From: Thermoplasmata archaeon
GTDB taxonomy: Archaea; Thermoplasmatota; Thermoplasmata; Halarchaeoplasmatales; Halarchaeoplasmataceae
Reading direction: 5' to 3'
DNA length: 42,127 nucleotides
Assembly (NCBI GenBank): GCA_003555395.1
Contig: PWHU01000165.1
Location: 1-42,127 of the forward strand
Within the stretch, counting starts at the first letter, position 1. Every line of letters starts with the position of its first letter. A model generated the notes under the pieces. It saw only the letters and a list, made by a program, of their open reading frames with translations. It did not search any database and had not been told where the DNA came from. Shown here piece after piece: positions 1 through 8,890 of the stretch. A program made the position numbers and the translations under genes.

Positions 1-117
1 CCAACTCATAATTATCTGTTCATGAATATCGAAAGGAATGAGGACTTTTCGGAGAAATTTTCTTTCTCTTTTCTCAATAATGCACAGGAAAATTGTAATC
101 TCGATTTTTTCTACACC

Positions 118-792
118 CTAACTAGACAGTTTTTTCCCTCTATTTTTGGATTTCATATCTCCGTGCAATATCCCTATGAAGTCGTCGGAATGGACCGGAT
201 ACCACCTTATGGAGTAATCTACCGCCTCGGCTTCCTCCAACTTATCTATCCTTCTACGGACCGTCTTGGTCGATACTCCCAATTCTTCTCCGACATCAGA
301 AAGAGACTTTCTAGAATCTTCGTGCATCGAATGTATTATCTGATAGTCGGTCGTTGTCAGAGTTATGTCAGGCGCGTGAGTTCTGCCGACGTCCGGTATG
401 AATATCTTTGGTTCATCCATGCCGGCTATCTCGGGAACTCCTTCCACGTATCCGCTCATCTCGGAGATGTCGCGTAGAAGTCCATGGATGTAAAGATAAT
501 TATCGCTCGTGGTTATCAGTTTAGATGTGTTATCGTCTTTGGAGAATTCCTCGATAGTTCCGTCTATATCATCAAAGCTTGAAAAACCGTGGATCAGTAT
601 ATTCATACTTCCTTTCAAAGCATTGAGTCCTATATCAGCATAAAATCCGTCGATGATGCCTTTATCTACCAGGTTCCTTATCCGCATGTGAACGGCATTG
701 ACCGATAGATCCACGTCGTCGGCCATCTGTCTATAAACTCTGCGTGAATTTTCACGGAGTTGAAGACAAAGCCTGAAATCTATCTCATCCAT
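118..792 (-). CDS. Lrp/AsnC-like transcriptional regulator with two winged-HTH segments
   Basis: ORF 118..813(-); DEIDFRLCLQLRENSRRVYRQMADDVDLSVNAVHMRIRNLVDKGIIDGFYADI is typical AsnC HTH; a second HTH (SRKSLSDVGEELGVSTKTVRRRIDKLEE) lies C-terminal. Start probably the internal ATG at 792. Confidence 0.8.
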   Translation of the reverse strand: MDEIDFRLCLQLRENSRRVYRQMADDVDLSVNAVHMRIRNLVDKGIIDGFYADIGLNALKGSMNILIHGFSSFDDIDGTIEEFSKDDNTSKLITTSDNYLYIHGLLRDISEMSGYVEGVPEIAGMDEPKIFIPDVGRTHAPDITLTTTDYQIIHSMHEDSRKSLSDVGEELGVSTKTVRRRIDKLEEAEAVDYSIRWYPVHSDDFIGILHGDMKSKNRGKKLSS

Positions 793-856
793 CCTCATAC
801 ATAAAAAGGGCAACAGTTAAAGATTTTTTGATGCGGTACTATCAAAGTTTACAAAC

Positions 857-1300
857 TCAGTCTTCCCTGTTCAGTGCTTTCAAACGGCGGTCCGCCTCTT
901 GGTATTCCCTTTCTATCTCGCTTTCAGCGATCTCCTTTTCACATATTATGGAATTGTCTTTCTCGCATCTCAAAACGTAACCAGAATCTTCAAAACCTCC
1001 CAACACGGTCAATCTTTCCTTCAAACCCTCGATATCCAGCTCTTCTCCTTCACTGCAGAGTAAAACTATGATCTCGAGGAATAATCGAGCGTCGTTGTTT
1101 TGTGCTCTCGCTCCTATACCTATCTTGTAGTCGATCTCTCGCTTCAGGGTCTCGAATGATTCTTTCAGATCGTCGGACCTAGCCTTCTCCGTCAATACAT
1201 CGGCATCTATGGTGTTCTTTATCATATCCTCACTTTCCCGTACTCTCACAACTAATAACAGATTAGAACTATTTGAATTGATGTTCTGTTCGATATACAA
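857..1300 (-). CDS. hypothetical protein
   Basis: 147-aa ORF with charged composition; no family recognised. The start may be the internal Met (MIKNTIDAD...). Confidence 0.55.
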   Translation of the reverse strand: MYIEQNINSNSSNLLLVVRVRESEDMIKNTIDADVLTEKARSDDLKESFETLKREIDYKIGIGARAQNNDARLFLEIIVLLCSEGEELDIEGLKERLTVLGGFEDSGYVLRCEKDNSIICEKEIAESEIEREYQEADRRLKALNRED

Positions 1301-1417
1301 AATATAGGAAATTTCGCGGTCTTTAGGTAGATTTTTTTAGAAAACGTATTCAAATATAGGACATCGGCACAAAACGAAGGTAAAGAATAAATATGGATGG
1401 ATGGAAATTAGAACAAC

Positions 1418-2323
1418 ATGACCGAAGGACTAGAGATAGAAGAAGTCAAAACATCCGATAGAGAGGAGATCGAATCGCTGAGCGAGGGGATATGGGACGG
1501 CTGGGATTATATCCCAGAAGTATTCGACCGATGGGTAAAAGACGGCGGCTTCATCTGTGTTAAAAAGGAAGGGAAGATAATCGGTCTAGCAAAACATACC
1601 TGGCACAGCGACGAAATACTCTGGCTCGAGGGTTTACGAGTTCATCCCGATCATCAGGGCGAGGGCTACGGTAGGAAGATGATCGAAGCCCAGATGGATT
1701 TTATACGAGGTTCAGATCATTCTGCGGCCAGATTTCTCACCTCCGGGACGAAAGAATCGGTGCGGAAGGTGGCGGAGGACCTCGGTTTCGAGCTCAAAAA
1801 AGAATACGATTATCTAAAGCTCGATGAAGAGGAGCTCGAAGAGATAGGTCTACCGAAAAAAGAAGAGGTCGAAAGGGTCGAGAAAGAGACGAAGTACCGA
1901 GACGTATCGGATCTCGTTCGCTCCTCCGCTGAGATCGAAGACTACGAGGGACTCTATATCGAAGGATGGACCGCTTACGACATAGATGACGACCTTATAA
2001 AGGATAGAGTGGAAAAGGGAAACTGCTATTCGGTTAGAGTTGAAGATGAGATCGAAGCTCTTATGTTCACCTACGTTAACGAGATCTATGAGAGTATGAA
2101 CGTCCCGTTCATCTCCGGGCCTAAAGATGAGATGAAAGAGCTGCTGAATTTTGGTATAAAAGAAGCGTTGACCAGTGGATGTAGAACCTTTCGAGTGATG
2201 ACCGGCTCCGAAAAAGCGGTGGAAGCCGCTTTAGACGTCGGCTTCAAATTCTCGGACCACGGCTCCTCGGTGGTCTATGAGAAGAGAGTATCGGTAAAAA
2301 AGGAGAATAAACATGAAAAATAA
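1418..2323 (+). CDS. GNAT family N-acetyltransferase (possibly two GNAT-like halves)
   Basis: LEGLRVHPDHQGEGYGRKMIEAQ matches GNAT motif A; the C-terminal half looks like a second degenerate acetyltransferase fold. Confidence 0.85.
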   Translation: MTEGLEIEEVKTSDREEIESLSEGIWDGWDYIPEVFDRWVKDGGFICVKKEGKIIGLAKHTWHSDEILWLEGLRVHPDHQGEGYGRKMIEAQMDFIRGSDHSAARFLTSGTKESVRKVAEDLGFELKKEYDYLKLDEEELEEIGLPKKEEVERVEKETKYRDVSDLVRSSAEIEDYEGLYIEGWTAYDIDDDLIKDRVEKGNCYSVRVEDEIEALMFTYVNEIYESMNVPFISGPKDEMKELLNFGIKEALTSGCRTFRVMTGSEKAVEAALDVGFKFSDHGSSVVYEKRVSVKKENKHEK

Positions 2324-2963
2324 AAATGAATTTGAGATCATCTCGTTCGACATGGACGGCACTCTGATACCTGGTGAATTTGTAGACGATTTTTGGCTAA
2401 AAAAGATGCCCGAGCTTTACGCGGAGAGTAAAGGCATTTTAAAAGAAGAAGCTTCTTCTGAACTGCTGGAAGAGTACGATAAGATAGGCGAGAAGGACAT
2501 AAGGTGGTACGAGCCCCGATACTGGTTCCGCGAACTGGATATAGAGAGGAAACCGGAAGATGTTATCGAAGAGATGCGAGTTCACTATCACCTTTTCGAC
2601 GACGCGGTGGAAGCCATAAAGCGTCTTCACCATACATACGAGTTGGTCGTTATCTCTAACGGGCATCAGATGTTCATAGAGAGCAGCCTAGAGGGATACA
2701 AGGAATACTTTTTAAAGACCTATTCTTCCGTATCCGACTTCGGGCTTCACAGTAAGACTTCCGTTCTGTATGAAGAGGTGTGTGCAGACCTGAACGTAGA
2801 GCCGAGTAAAGTGATACACGTCGGAGACAGCCTTGAGAACGACTACGAACCTTCAAAAGAGGCGGGACTCAAAGCCTATCTGCTGGATAGAGAGAAGAAA
2901 TTTGAAACGGATGCAGACGTGCTGACAGATCTGAGAGATTTAGTGGTTCTTCTCAAAGCTTAA
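2313..2963 (+). CDS. HAD superfamily hydrolase
   Basis: FDMDGTL motif I, VISNG motif II, VIHVGDSLENDYEPSKEAGLKAYLLDR motif IV; overlaps the upstream GNAT gene by 11 bp. Confidence 0.9.
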   Translation: MKNKNEFEIISFDMDGTLIPGEFVDDFWLKKMPELYAESKGILKEEASSELLEEYDKIGEKDIRWYEPRYWFRELDIERKPEDVIEEMRVHYHLFDDAVEAIKRLHHTYELVVISNGHQMFIESSLEGYKEYFLKTYSSVSDFGLHSKTSVLYEEVCADLNVEPSKVIHVGDSLENDYEPSKEAGLKAYLLDREKKFETDADVLTDLRDLVVLLKA

Positions 2964-2971
2964 CACCTGTT

Positions 2972-3796
2972 CTAATTATCGATGAGTTCGATCTTTTCAT
3001 CCTTCACGTGTGCGTATTTCCCTTTATTGTTTTCATGGTAGTTCGATATCGAGAAGAGGGAGAGCAGTTTTCCGTCAAAATAATATCTGTATCCTGACTG
3101 CTGTACCTCATGAGCTCTTATCATCATCTTCAGGTCGCTGTTCTCCAAAAAGCTCTCCACCGCTTTACGGCCGTAGATACGGTAGGCTCCTCTTTTGAAG
3201 TTGGGTTCGAAATATTCTATCTCCTCGCTGGGGTCGTTCCAAAAGATCTCTCTGTATCTCTCGCCTCCGGGTTTCAATTCGTTTATCTCTCTGTGATCTT
3301 TCACCCCTTTAGGGATCCCTCCGTGGGCAAGATAGTACTTCTTTCCAACCACCCCTGCGGCTGGAATTTTCCTGTAAAGAGAGACTATCCTTTCGAATAG
3401 GTGTGAAGAAAATTGCTTACCGACTACCTGCTGAAAACCATAACTCAAGTTCATCCCCCGGGTCTCGTGGTTTCCTCTGAGCAGTACCATCTTTTCGGGT
3501 CTTTCCATCTTCATCGAGAGCAGATAGGCTAGGTTCTCCAGCTGTTTTTTACCCCTGTCCACGTAGTCGCCAAGATAAACGATGGGTACGTCCTCGGCAT
3601 AGGAGTGTTCCGCAGGCTTTCTAGCCGCTTCCAACTCTCCGTGGGTGTCACCCACCACCATGAACTCGTTCCAGTCTTTTTCTATCAGGTTGACTCCTTC
3701 TAAATGATCTTCAGCTCTTTCAACGAGATGGAAGTATTCGGTTTCGCTGACCGAGTGGATACCCTCTTCCGATATCTTATCCACTATTTTCATCAA
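2972..3796 (-). CDS. PPP-family (PP1/PP2A-like) serine/threonine protein phosphatase
   Basis: All PPP signatures present: GDTHG, GDYVDRGK, RGNHE, LAHGG, RAHE. Confidence 0.93.
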   Translation of the reverse strand: MMKIVDKISEEGIHSVSETEYFHLVERAEDHLEGVNLIEKDWNEFMVVGDTHGELEAARKPAEHSYAEDVPIVYLGDYVDRGKKQLENLAYLLSMKMERPEKMVLLRGNHETRGMNLSYGFQQVVGKQFSSHLFERIVSLYRKIPAAGVVGKKYYLAHGGIPKGVKDHREINELKPGGERYREIFWNDPSEEIEYFEPNFKRGAYRIYGRKAVESFLENSDLKMMIRAHEVQQSGYRYYFDGKLLSLFSISNYHENNKGKYAHVKDEKIELIDN

Positions 3797-3849
3797 TAAC
3801 TAACGATATTGATCGTCTTATTTGTATGATTTGGTGAACGAAAGGTTTC

Positions 3850-5694
3850 TCAGTCCAGTCTTTCTTCCGCCATCTCGACGACTTTGTCTTTCTTCTTCCT
3901 GTATTCTTCTTTCAACCGTCGGCACTCATCCAACATCTTCTCCACGTACTGCTCGTCTTCAACATCGCCGAGGTTTATCTTCACGTTGGCTATACCGCCT
4001 ATTATACCGGAATAGGCCATCTGTGCGCTCACTAAGGCGTCGCTCACCGCACCTTTTTTCCCGTGTTCGGCGGCCTTCTCAGCCAATTCTATAACTTTTG
4101 CTGATTTTCTCGCTGTTTCCATGGGAACCTCTACTGCGTGCTTCAGACCTTTCTCCATAGCTTCCTTTCTCTTCTTGCGTTCTTCTTCTGTCGATCTTGG
4201 CATCTTCTTAGCTTCCATGTACTTGTCGAATGCGTTGGTATCTTCATCTACGGCACTCAGAAGATCTCTCTTCAGTTCCTGAGCTTCATCCGCGACCGGC
4301 ATCAGTATAGGATCCACTTCTTCCGTGCCCCTTCCTCCAGTGCTGAGGTTGGATACCATCGAAGAGAGTGCTGCACCTAGCGAACCGGAAAGTGCCGCTA
4401 TGCTGCCTCCTCCTGGAGTTGAAGAGTCTCTTGAGACTTCATGCACGAAATCGTTCACGTTCATCTCGACCAGACTTTCTTCAGGAGTTACGGGACCTCC
4501 TATCAGTTTCTCTTCGGGATCGAATTCGGCTACATCTCTCAGACCTAAAGACTGTATAGCCGTCTCTATGATGTCCCGTTCCGGTACGCCGGTCGGCATG
4601 TTCATCTTTTCTAGGTAAAATTCCCCGGTCTGCTTAAGCGCTTCGTAGGGCGCTAGTCCGACTATCTCACTTCCGGTGACTCTGACTCCCATCCTGTTCG
4701 CTCTATCCCTAGCGAACTCGAAAACATCGTGTAGTGAAGTCTCCTTGTAGTTGGTCAGATTGACAGATATCTGGGCCCTTTCGTACTCGTCCACATACCA
4801 ACCTATGGCCTTGCAGTGGTCGAACTCGCCTCTCTGTTTTACCGCTTTGCCTTCGAGGTCACTTACGTCGTAATCGTACTGCTCCTCCAAGAACTCCTTT
4901 AGATCATAGTCGTGTACTCCTAACGTGTGTTCATGGACTTCCTCGAAGGTGTCTCCCACGAAATCACACTCTCCGCAGGGGAACTCGTCCTCACGATATC
5001 GTACTATCTTGCCTTTCCAGTAGTGCTTGTCCGGGCTGTTCTTTCTTTTGGCTCTGCCCCTTCTTCTCATCTCAAGGGCTATATCCCATGCGATCTTCTT
5101 GTTCTTGGTGTTCAGATCGATATTGTAGGCTATCAAAAATTCTCTTGCCCCTATGACCGTGGCTCCCGTTTTTGCGACCTGTGGGTTCCATTTCGCCGGT
5201 CCGAAATCCGGCTTCCATTCTGGGTCGACCAATTTTTCATCTAAAGCTTCGTATTGTCCGCTCCTCACCGAGGCAAGATTCTTTCTTTTTTCCTCTGTAG
5301 CCGCTTCCTCGTAAAGGTAAACAGGTATCTCCAGATCTTCTCCAACTTTTTCTCCGAGTTCTCTAGCGATCTCGACGCATTCATCCATGGTGATACCCGT
5401 AACAGGTACGAAGGGACAGACGTCGGTTGCACCCATCCTGGGATGGCTCCCCTGGTGCTTGCTCATGTCGATGAGCTCTGAAGCTTTCTTTATGGCTTTG
5501 AAAGCGCTCCGCTTGACTCTTTCAGGAGGGCCTACAAAAGTGACCACGGTCCTGTTGGTATCCTCACCCATATCCACATCCTTGACTTCGACGTCATCTA
5601 CGGACTCTATCTCGCCGGTTATCTCGTCTATTATCTTTCTATCTCGCCCTTCCGAGAAGTTTGGTACACATTCGACTAGTTCCATGATATCCAC
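3850..5694 (-). CDS. Glutamate formimidoyltransferase / formiminotetrahydrofolate cyclodeaminase fusion (FTCD-like) with inserted C2H2-like zinc finger
   Basis: N-terminal VECVPNFSEGRDRKIIDEI..., HPRMGATDVCPFVPV and CKAIGWYVDEYERAQISVNLTNY; C-terminal cyclodeaminase domain STPGGGSIAALSGSLGAALSSMV. Confidence 0.95.
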   Translation of the reverse strand: MDIMELVECVPNFSEGRDRKIIDEITGEIESVDDVEVKDVDMGEDTNRTVVTFVGPPERVKRSAFKAIKKASELIDMSKHQGSHPRMGATDVCPFVPVTGITMDECVEIARELGEKVGEDLEIPVYLYEEAATEEKRKNLASVRSGQYEALDEKLVDPEWKPDFGPAKWNPQVAKTGATVIGAREFLIAYNIDLNTKNKKIAWDIALEMRRRGRAKRKNSPDKHYWKGKIVRYREDEFPCGECDFVGDTFEEVHEHTLGVHDYDLKEFLEEQYDYDVSDLEGKAVKQRGEFDHCKAIGWYVDEYERAQISVNLTNYKETSLHDVFEFARDRANRMGVRVTGSEIVGLAPYEALKQTGEFYLEKMNMPTGVPERDIIETAIQSLGLRDVAEFDPEEKLIGGPVTPEESLVEMNVNDFVHEVSRDSSTPGGGSIAALSGSLGAALSSMVSNLSTGGRGTEEVDPILMPVADEAQELKRDLLSAVDEDTNAFDKYMEAKKMPRSTEEERKKRKEAMEKGLKHAVEVPMETARKSAKVIELAEKAAEHGKKGAVSDALVSAQMAYSGIIGGIANVKINLGDVEDEQYVEKMLDECRRLKEEYRKKKDKVVEMAEERLD

Positions 5695-5772
5695 CGATTA
5701 TATTCATGGGATTTATACGATAGATAAAAAGATTTGGGAGAACGGAAAAAAGCACATAGTTAGCGACCCGTT

Positions 5773-6417
5773 TCAGAAGGGGTCTGATCCTGCGGGATCA
5801 AGAGGATAAACTATCGTTCTATCTACCTCGAGGGAGGCGAATCCTTCATCTTCAAATATCCTGAATCCGATCACCCTGGTTATCGGCAGAGGTGAGATGT
5901 AATGATAATTGAGGACTATGTGCGACCATTCGGTATCCCGCTTGGTTATATGATAAGCCGCGAGCCTTCCCGGGATACGTGATAGGTCCTCAAAATCGAC
6001 TTCGGCCTTGATATCATCTAGATACCATTCCTCGTAGCTTTCCTCCATCTGTTCTAAAACCGAGTCAACATCCATGGTTGGAGCGATACGTTCGTTGACC
6101 GGATTGTAGATAACGGATTGACCCATGGCTCCGAAGTAAAATCGATCCCTCTCCATGCTTATATCGCTCAAGTTCGAAGAGGTGATATTCATCACTGGAA
6201 TGAAAAGCAGGAGGAAGACGATGAAAAAAACTTCCAGCTTTTTTATTTCACCCAGATCATCCTTCGAAGGCGAAGAGTCTTTCTTATTTGAGCCGAAAGC
6301 GGCAGTGCCTATCATAGTATTCCTTTTATTCCAAACCCACCACACTATCGAAATCAGTGTGACGGGGAACACTAAGTAGTATACAGTATAGAGCACCACC
6401 AATAGTATCAGGTCCAT
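5773..6417 (-). CDS. hypothetical membrane protein
   Basis: 214-aa ORF with an N-terminal TM (VVLYTVYYLVFPVTLISIVWWVW) and a second TM (LEVFFIVFLLLFIPVMNI), then a soluble domain. Confidence 0.7.
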   Translation of the reverse strand: MDLILLVVLYTVYYLVFPVTLISIVWWVWNKRNTMIGTAAFGSNKKDSSPSKDDLGEIKKLEVFFIVFLLLFIPVMNITSSNLSDISMERDRFYFGAMGQSVIYNPVNERIAPTMDVDSVLEQMEESYEEWYLDDIKAEVDFEDLSRIPGRLAAYHITKRDTEWSHIVLNYHYISPLPITRVIGFRIFEDEGFASLEVDRTIVYPLDPAGSDPF

Positions 6418-6553
6418 TTCGACACCTCTCTAAATGTACGACCTTGGATATCCTTTATTAAGGTTTCCACCGCATCATTTTCATATCTGCAGTCGGATAA
6501 AGATCGAATCGATAGAACGCGAGAAATACGGAGGGATCTATCGAAGACGGGAT

Positions 6554-6721
6554 TCACTTGAGTGTCAGTTCCTCTCCGCAGCAGACGAATTCGCACGGAG
6601 CGCAGCTGTTCTCTTCTTCGTCCTCACAGCACACGTCGCATTCGTTAACCACTTTCATCTCGAAACCGCAGTGCTCGCACATATATTTTTGGCCCTCTTT
6701 CATTTCATGACAATCCGGCAT
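6554..6721 (-). CDS. Cys-rich small putative metal-binding protein (about 55 aa)
   Basis: Internal start gives MPDCHEMKEGQKYMCEHCGFEMKVVNECDVCCEDEEENSCAPCEFVCCGEELTLK, with 10 Cys in 55 aa (CxxC, CxxCC, CxxC, CC). The N-terminal 33 aa of the tracked ORF overlap the divergent rfcS promoter and are unlikely to be coding. Confidence 0.65.
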   Translation of the reverse strand: MPDCHEMKEGQKYMCEHCGFEMKVVNECDVCCEDEEENSCAPCEFVCCGEELTLK

Positions 6722-6837
6722 ATATATCACCGTTATCCTAATACAGTTTGTGTAAATAAACCTTTTCCTCGATAGCAGTACGGTAAAATACTTTGAAACC
6801 AGAAATTTTAAAACCTCCACATGTGATGATGTGTACG

Positions 6838-7791
6838 ATGAAAGATCTGTGGACGGAGAAATACAGGCCCACCGAACTCGACGACGTTCTTGGACAGGAA
6901 GAAGTCATACGTAGATTGAAAGTGTATATACACGAGGGCAGTATGCCCCATCTTCTTTTTTCTGGTCCGCCCGGCGTCGGAAAGACTACTACCGCCCTGG
7001 CCCTTGCTAGCGAGATATACGGTGATAACACTGATGCGAACTTCGTGGAATTGACCAAGAGCGGGGAAAGGGGTATAAACGCCATAAGAGGTAAAGTCAA
7101 AGATGAGGCTAGGTCACGAACTCTGACAGAAAAGAACTTCAAGATAATCTACATGGACGAAGCCGACGATCTCAGCGAGGAGGCACAGGCGGCCTTCCGA
7201 AGGACCATGGAAAACTTCTCCGAGAACGTGAGGTTCATTCTCTCCTGCAGCAGCTCTTCCAAGATAATCGATCCTATCCAGTCTAGATGCGCTAGCTTCC
7301 GCTTTCGACCGCTGAGTAAGGAACTGATCAAAAAGTGGATAAAGGATATAGAGAGTAACGAAGACTTCGAGATAGACGAAAACGGCGTCAACGTTCTCAT
7401 CCGTGTCTCGAAAGGCGACCTGAGAAGGTTGACTAACTTACTTCAGGTGGCGTACACCATAGATAAAGATGTAACGGAAGAGGTGGTGAAAACGGCGTTC
7501 GTCAAAACCAAGACCGCTGACATCAAGGGCATGATACTCAAAGCCCAGAAGGGTAAATTCGGAGATGTGAGGGAAGAACTTTATGCTCTTCTCATAGAAG
7601 AAGGATATCCCGCGAAAGAAGTCCTTAAGATGATCAAGGAAGAGATCTATAACTTACCTTTCAGTAACAACAAAAGAAAGGAGATCATCTCCGAGATAGG
7701 AAAGGTGGACTTCGACCTCGCCAGGGGATCGAAACCGCAGATCCACTTGCAGAAGCTTTTGGCCTTTTTCGCGACACTTAGAGACGAATAA
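6838..7791 (+). CDS. rfcS: Replication factor C small subunit
   Basis: WTEKYRPTELDDVLGQEEVIRRLK, Walker A GPPGVGKTT, Walker B MDEADDL, sensor SCSSSSKIIDPIQSRC. Start placed at MKDLWTEKYRP. Confidence 0.96.
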   Translation: MKDLWTEKYRPTELDDVLGQEEVIRRLKVYIHEGSMPHLLFSGPPGVGKTTTALALASEIYGDNTDANFVELTKSGERGINAIRGKVKDEARSRTLTEKNFKIIYMDEADDLSEEAQAAFRRTMENFSENVRFILSCSSSSKIIDPIQSRCASFRFRPLSKELIKKWIKDIESNEDFEIDENGVNVLIRVSKGDLRRLTNLLQVAYTIDKDVTEEVVKTAFVKTKTADIKGMILKAQKGKFGDVREELYALLIEEGYPAKEVLKMIKEEIYNLPFSNNKRKEIISEIGKVDFDLARGSKPQIHLQKLLAFFATLRDE

Positions 7792-7817
7792 CATTGGTGA
7801 GCCGGGAGCAGAAAAAT

Positions 7818-7826
7818 TATAAATAG
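7818..7826 (+). promoter_or_regulatory. archaeal TATA box for rpl10e
   Basis: ttataaata about 33 bp upstream of the ATG at 7855, predicting a very short leader. Confidence 0.55.
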
Positions 7827-7854
7827 GTAGCGTTTATGCAAGTTTGTTGATACT

Positions 7855-8358
7855 ATGCCACAAAAACCAGGCAGTATGTACAGAGAAGTCAAAGGTCAGC
7901 CTTATACCCGTAAAGAGTACATAGGTGGTGTGCCCCACGTGAGAGTAGGGCAGTTCACCATGGGCAACAGGCAGGCAGATTTCGATTACAATGTGACCCT
8001 CATAGCGGAAGAGAGGTGCCAGATCAAGGACGCCGCCTTGGAAGCGGCCAGAGTTACCCTGACGCGTGTTCTGACCAAAAGAGTCGGTGAAGATAACTTC
8101 AGAGCCAAGATCTTGGTTTATCCTCATCACGTATTGAGAGAGAACAAACAGGCCACAGGAGCCGGAGCCGACAGATTATCTGAAGGGATGAGACGTTCCT
8201 TCGGTAAAAAGGTGGGCAACGCCGCAAGAATCGAACCTAACCAGGAGATAATCAAGATATGGGTCGACGAAAGGGGTATAGAAGCGGCGAAAGAGGCCGC
8301 TAGAAAGGCATCGATGAAACTGCCCACGCCCTGCAGGAAGAAGACGAGTAAAAATTGA
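7855..8358 (+). CDS. rpl10e: 50S ribosomal protein L10e (L16 family)
   Basis: MPQKPGSMYREVKGQPYTRKEYIGGVPHVRVGQFTMGN...; strongly conserved family. Confidence 0.95.
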   Translation: MPQKPGSMYREVKGQPYTRKEYIGGVPHVRVGQFTMGNRQADFDYNVTLIAEERCQIKDAALEAARVTLTRVLTKRVGEDNFRAKILVYPHHVLRENKQATGAGADRLSEGMRRSFGKKVGNAARIEPNQEIIKIWVDERGIEAAKEAARKASMKLPTPCRKKTSKN

Positions 8359-8365
8359 TCCCGCT

Positions 8366-8791
8366 TTACCTGCCGTTCACTACCGCTACCGTAGTTTTCG
8401 TATTTTTCAGTACTCTTTCAGTGGTACTGCCCAAAAAAAGATGGGTGAACCCTGAAAGACCGTGAGTACTTATATAGATTATATCGTTTTTTCCCGCAGG
8501 CTCGGTTATCTCCTTGTAAGGTGTTCCTTCGACGATCCTAGTAGTCAATTCGATATCTTTTCCTTTTGCGGCCTCTCTAACCTTTTGAAGCGCTTCCTCC
8601 CCTTTCTTTTTGAATCCTCCTCTCACCGAACTCTTGATGCTTTCATGGTGAAGTCCTTCGTACTCGGAGCGATCTACAACGTAGATCGAAAGAACGTCGA
8701 TGCCGAGTTTTTCAGCCATCTCGAGGCCTTCTTTCACACCTTTCATAGCACATCCGGACCCGTCCGTCGGTAATATCACTCTATCATACAT
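8366..8791 (-). CDS. UspA-like universal stress protein
   Basis: RVILPTDGSGCAMKGVKEGLEMA ... DIIYISTHGLSGFTHLFLGSTTERVLKNTKTTVAVV. Confidence 0.93.
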   Translation of the reverse strand: MYDRVILPTDGSGCAMKGVKEGLEMAEKLGIDVLSIYVVDRSEYEGLHHESIKSSVRGGFKKKGEEALQKVREAAKGKDIELTTRIVEGTPYKEITEPAGKNDIIYISTHGLSGFTHLFLGSTTERVLKNTKTTVAVVNGR

Positions 8792-8890
8792 ATTCTCAGA
8801 AAAAGTAGGACGATATATCTATAAAAAATCTATGGCATCAAGAAAGATCGACCAATATCTTTTTAAACCATTCTCATTTTTATGTTTACC

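Noticed and set aside
3822-5481. Plus-strand ORFs opposite the FTCD gene
   Set aside because: Shadow ORFs of a well-conserved gene.
5787-5802. Palindrome tgatcc-tgcg-ggatca near the end of the 214-aa membrane protein gene
   Set aside because: 6-bp arms inside coding sequence; could aid termination but is too short to claim.
6408-6775. 62-aa minus and 113-aa plus ORFs between the membrane protein and the Cys-rich protein
   Set aside because: Mutually overlapping and overlapping the Cys-rich gene; no family features.
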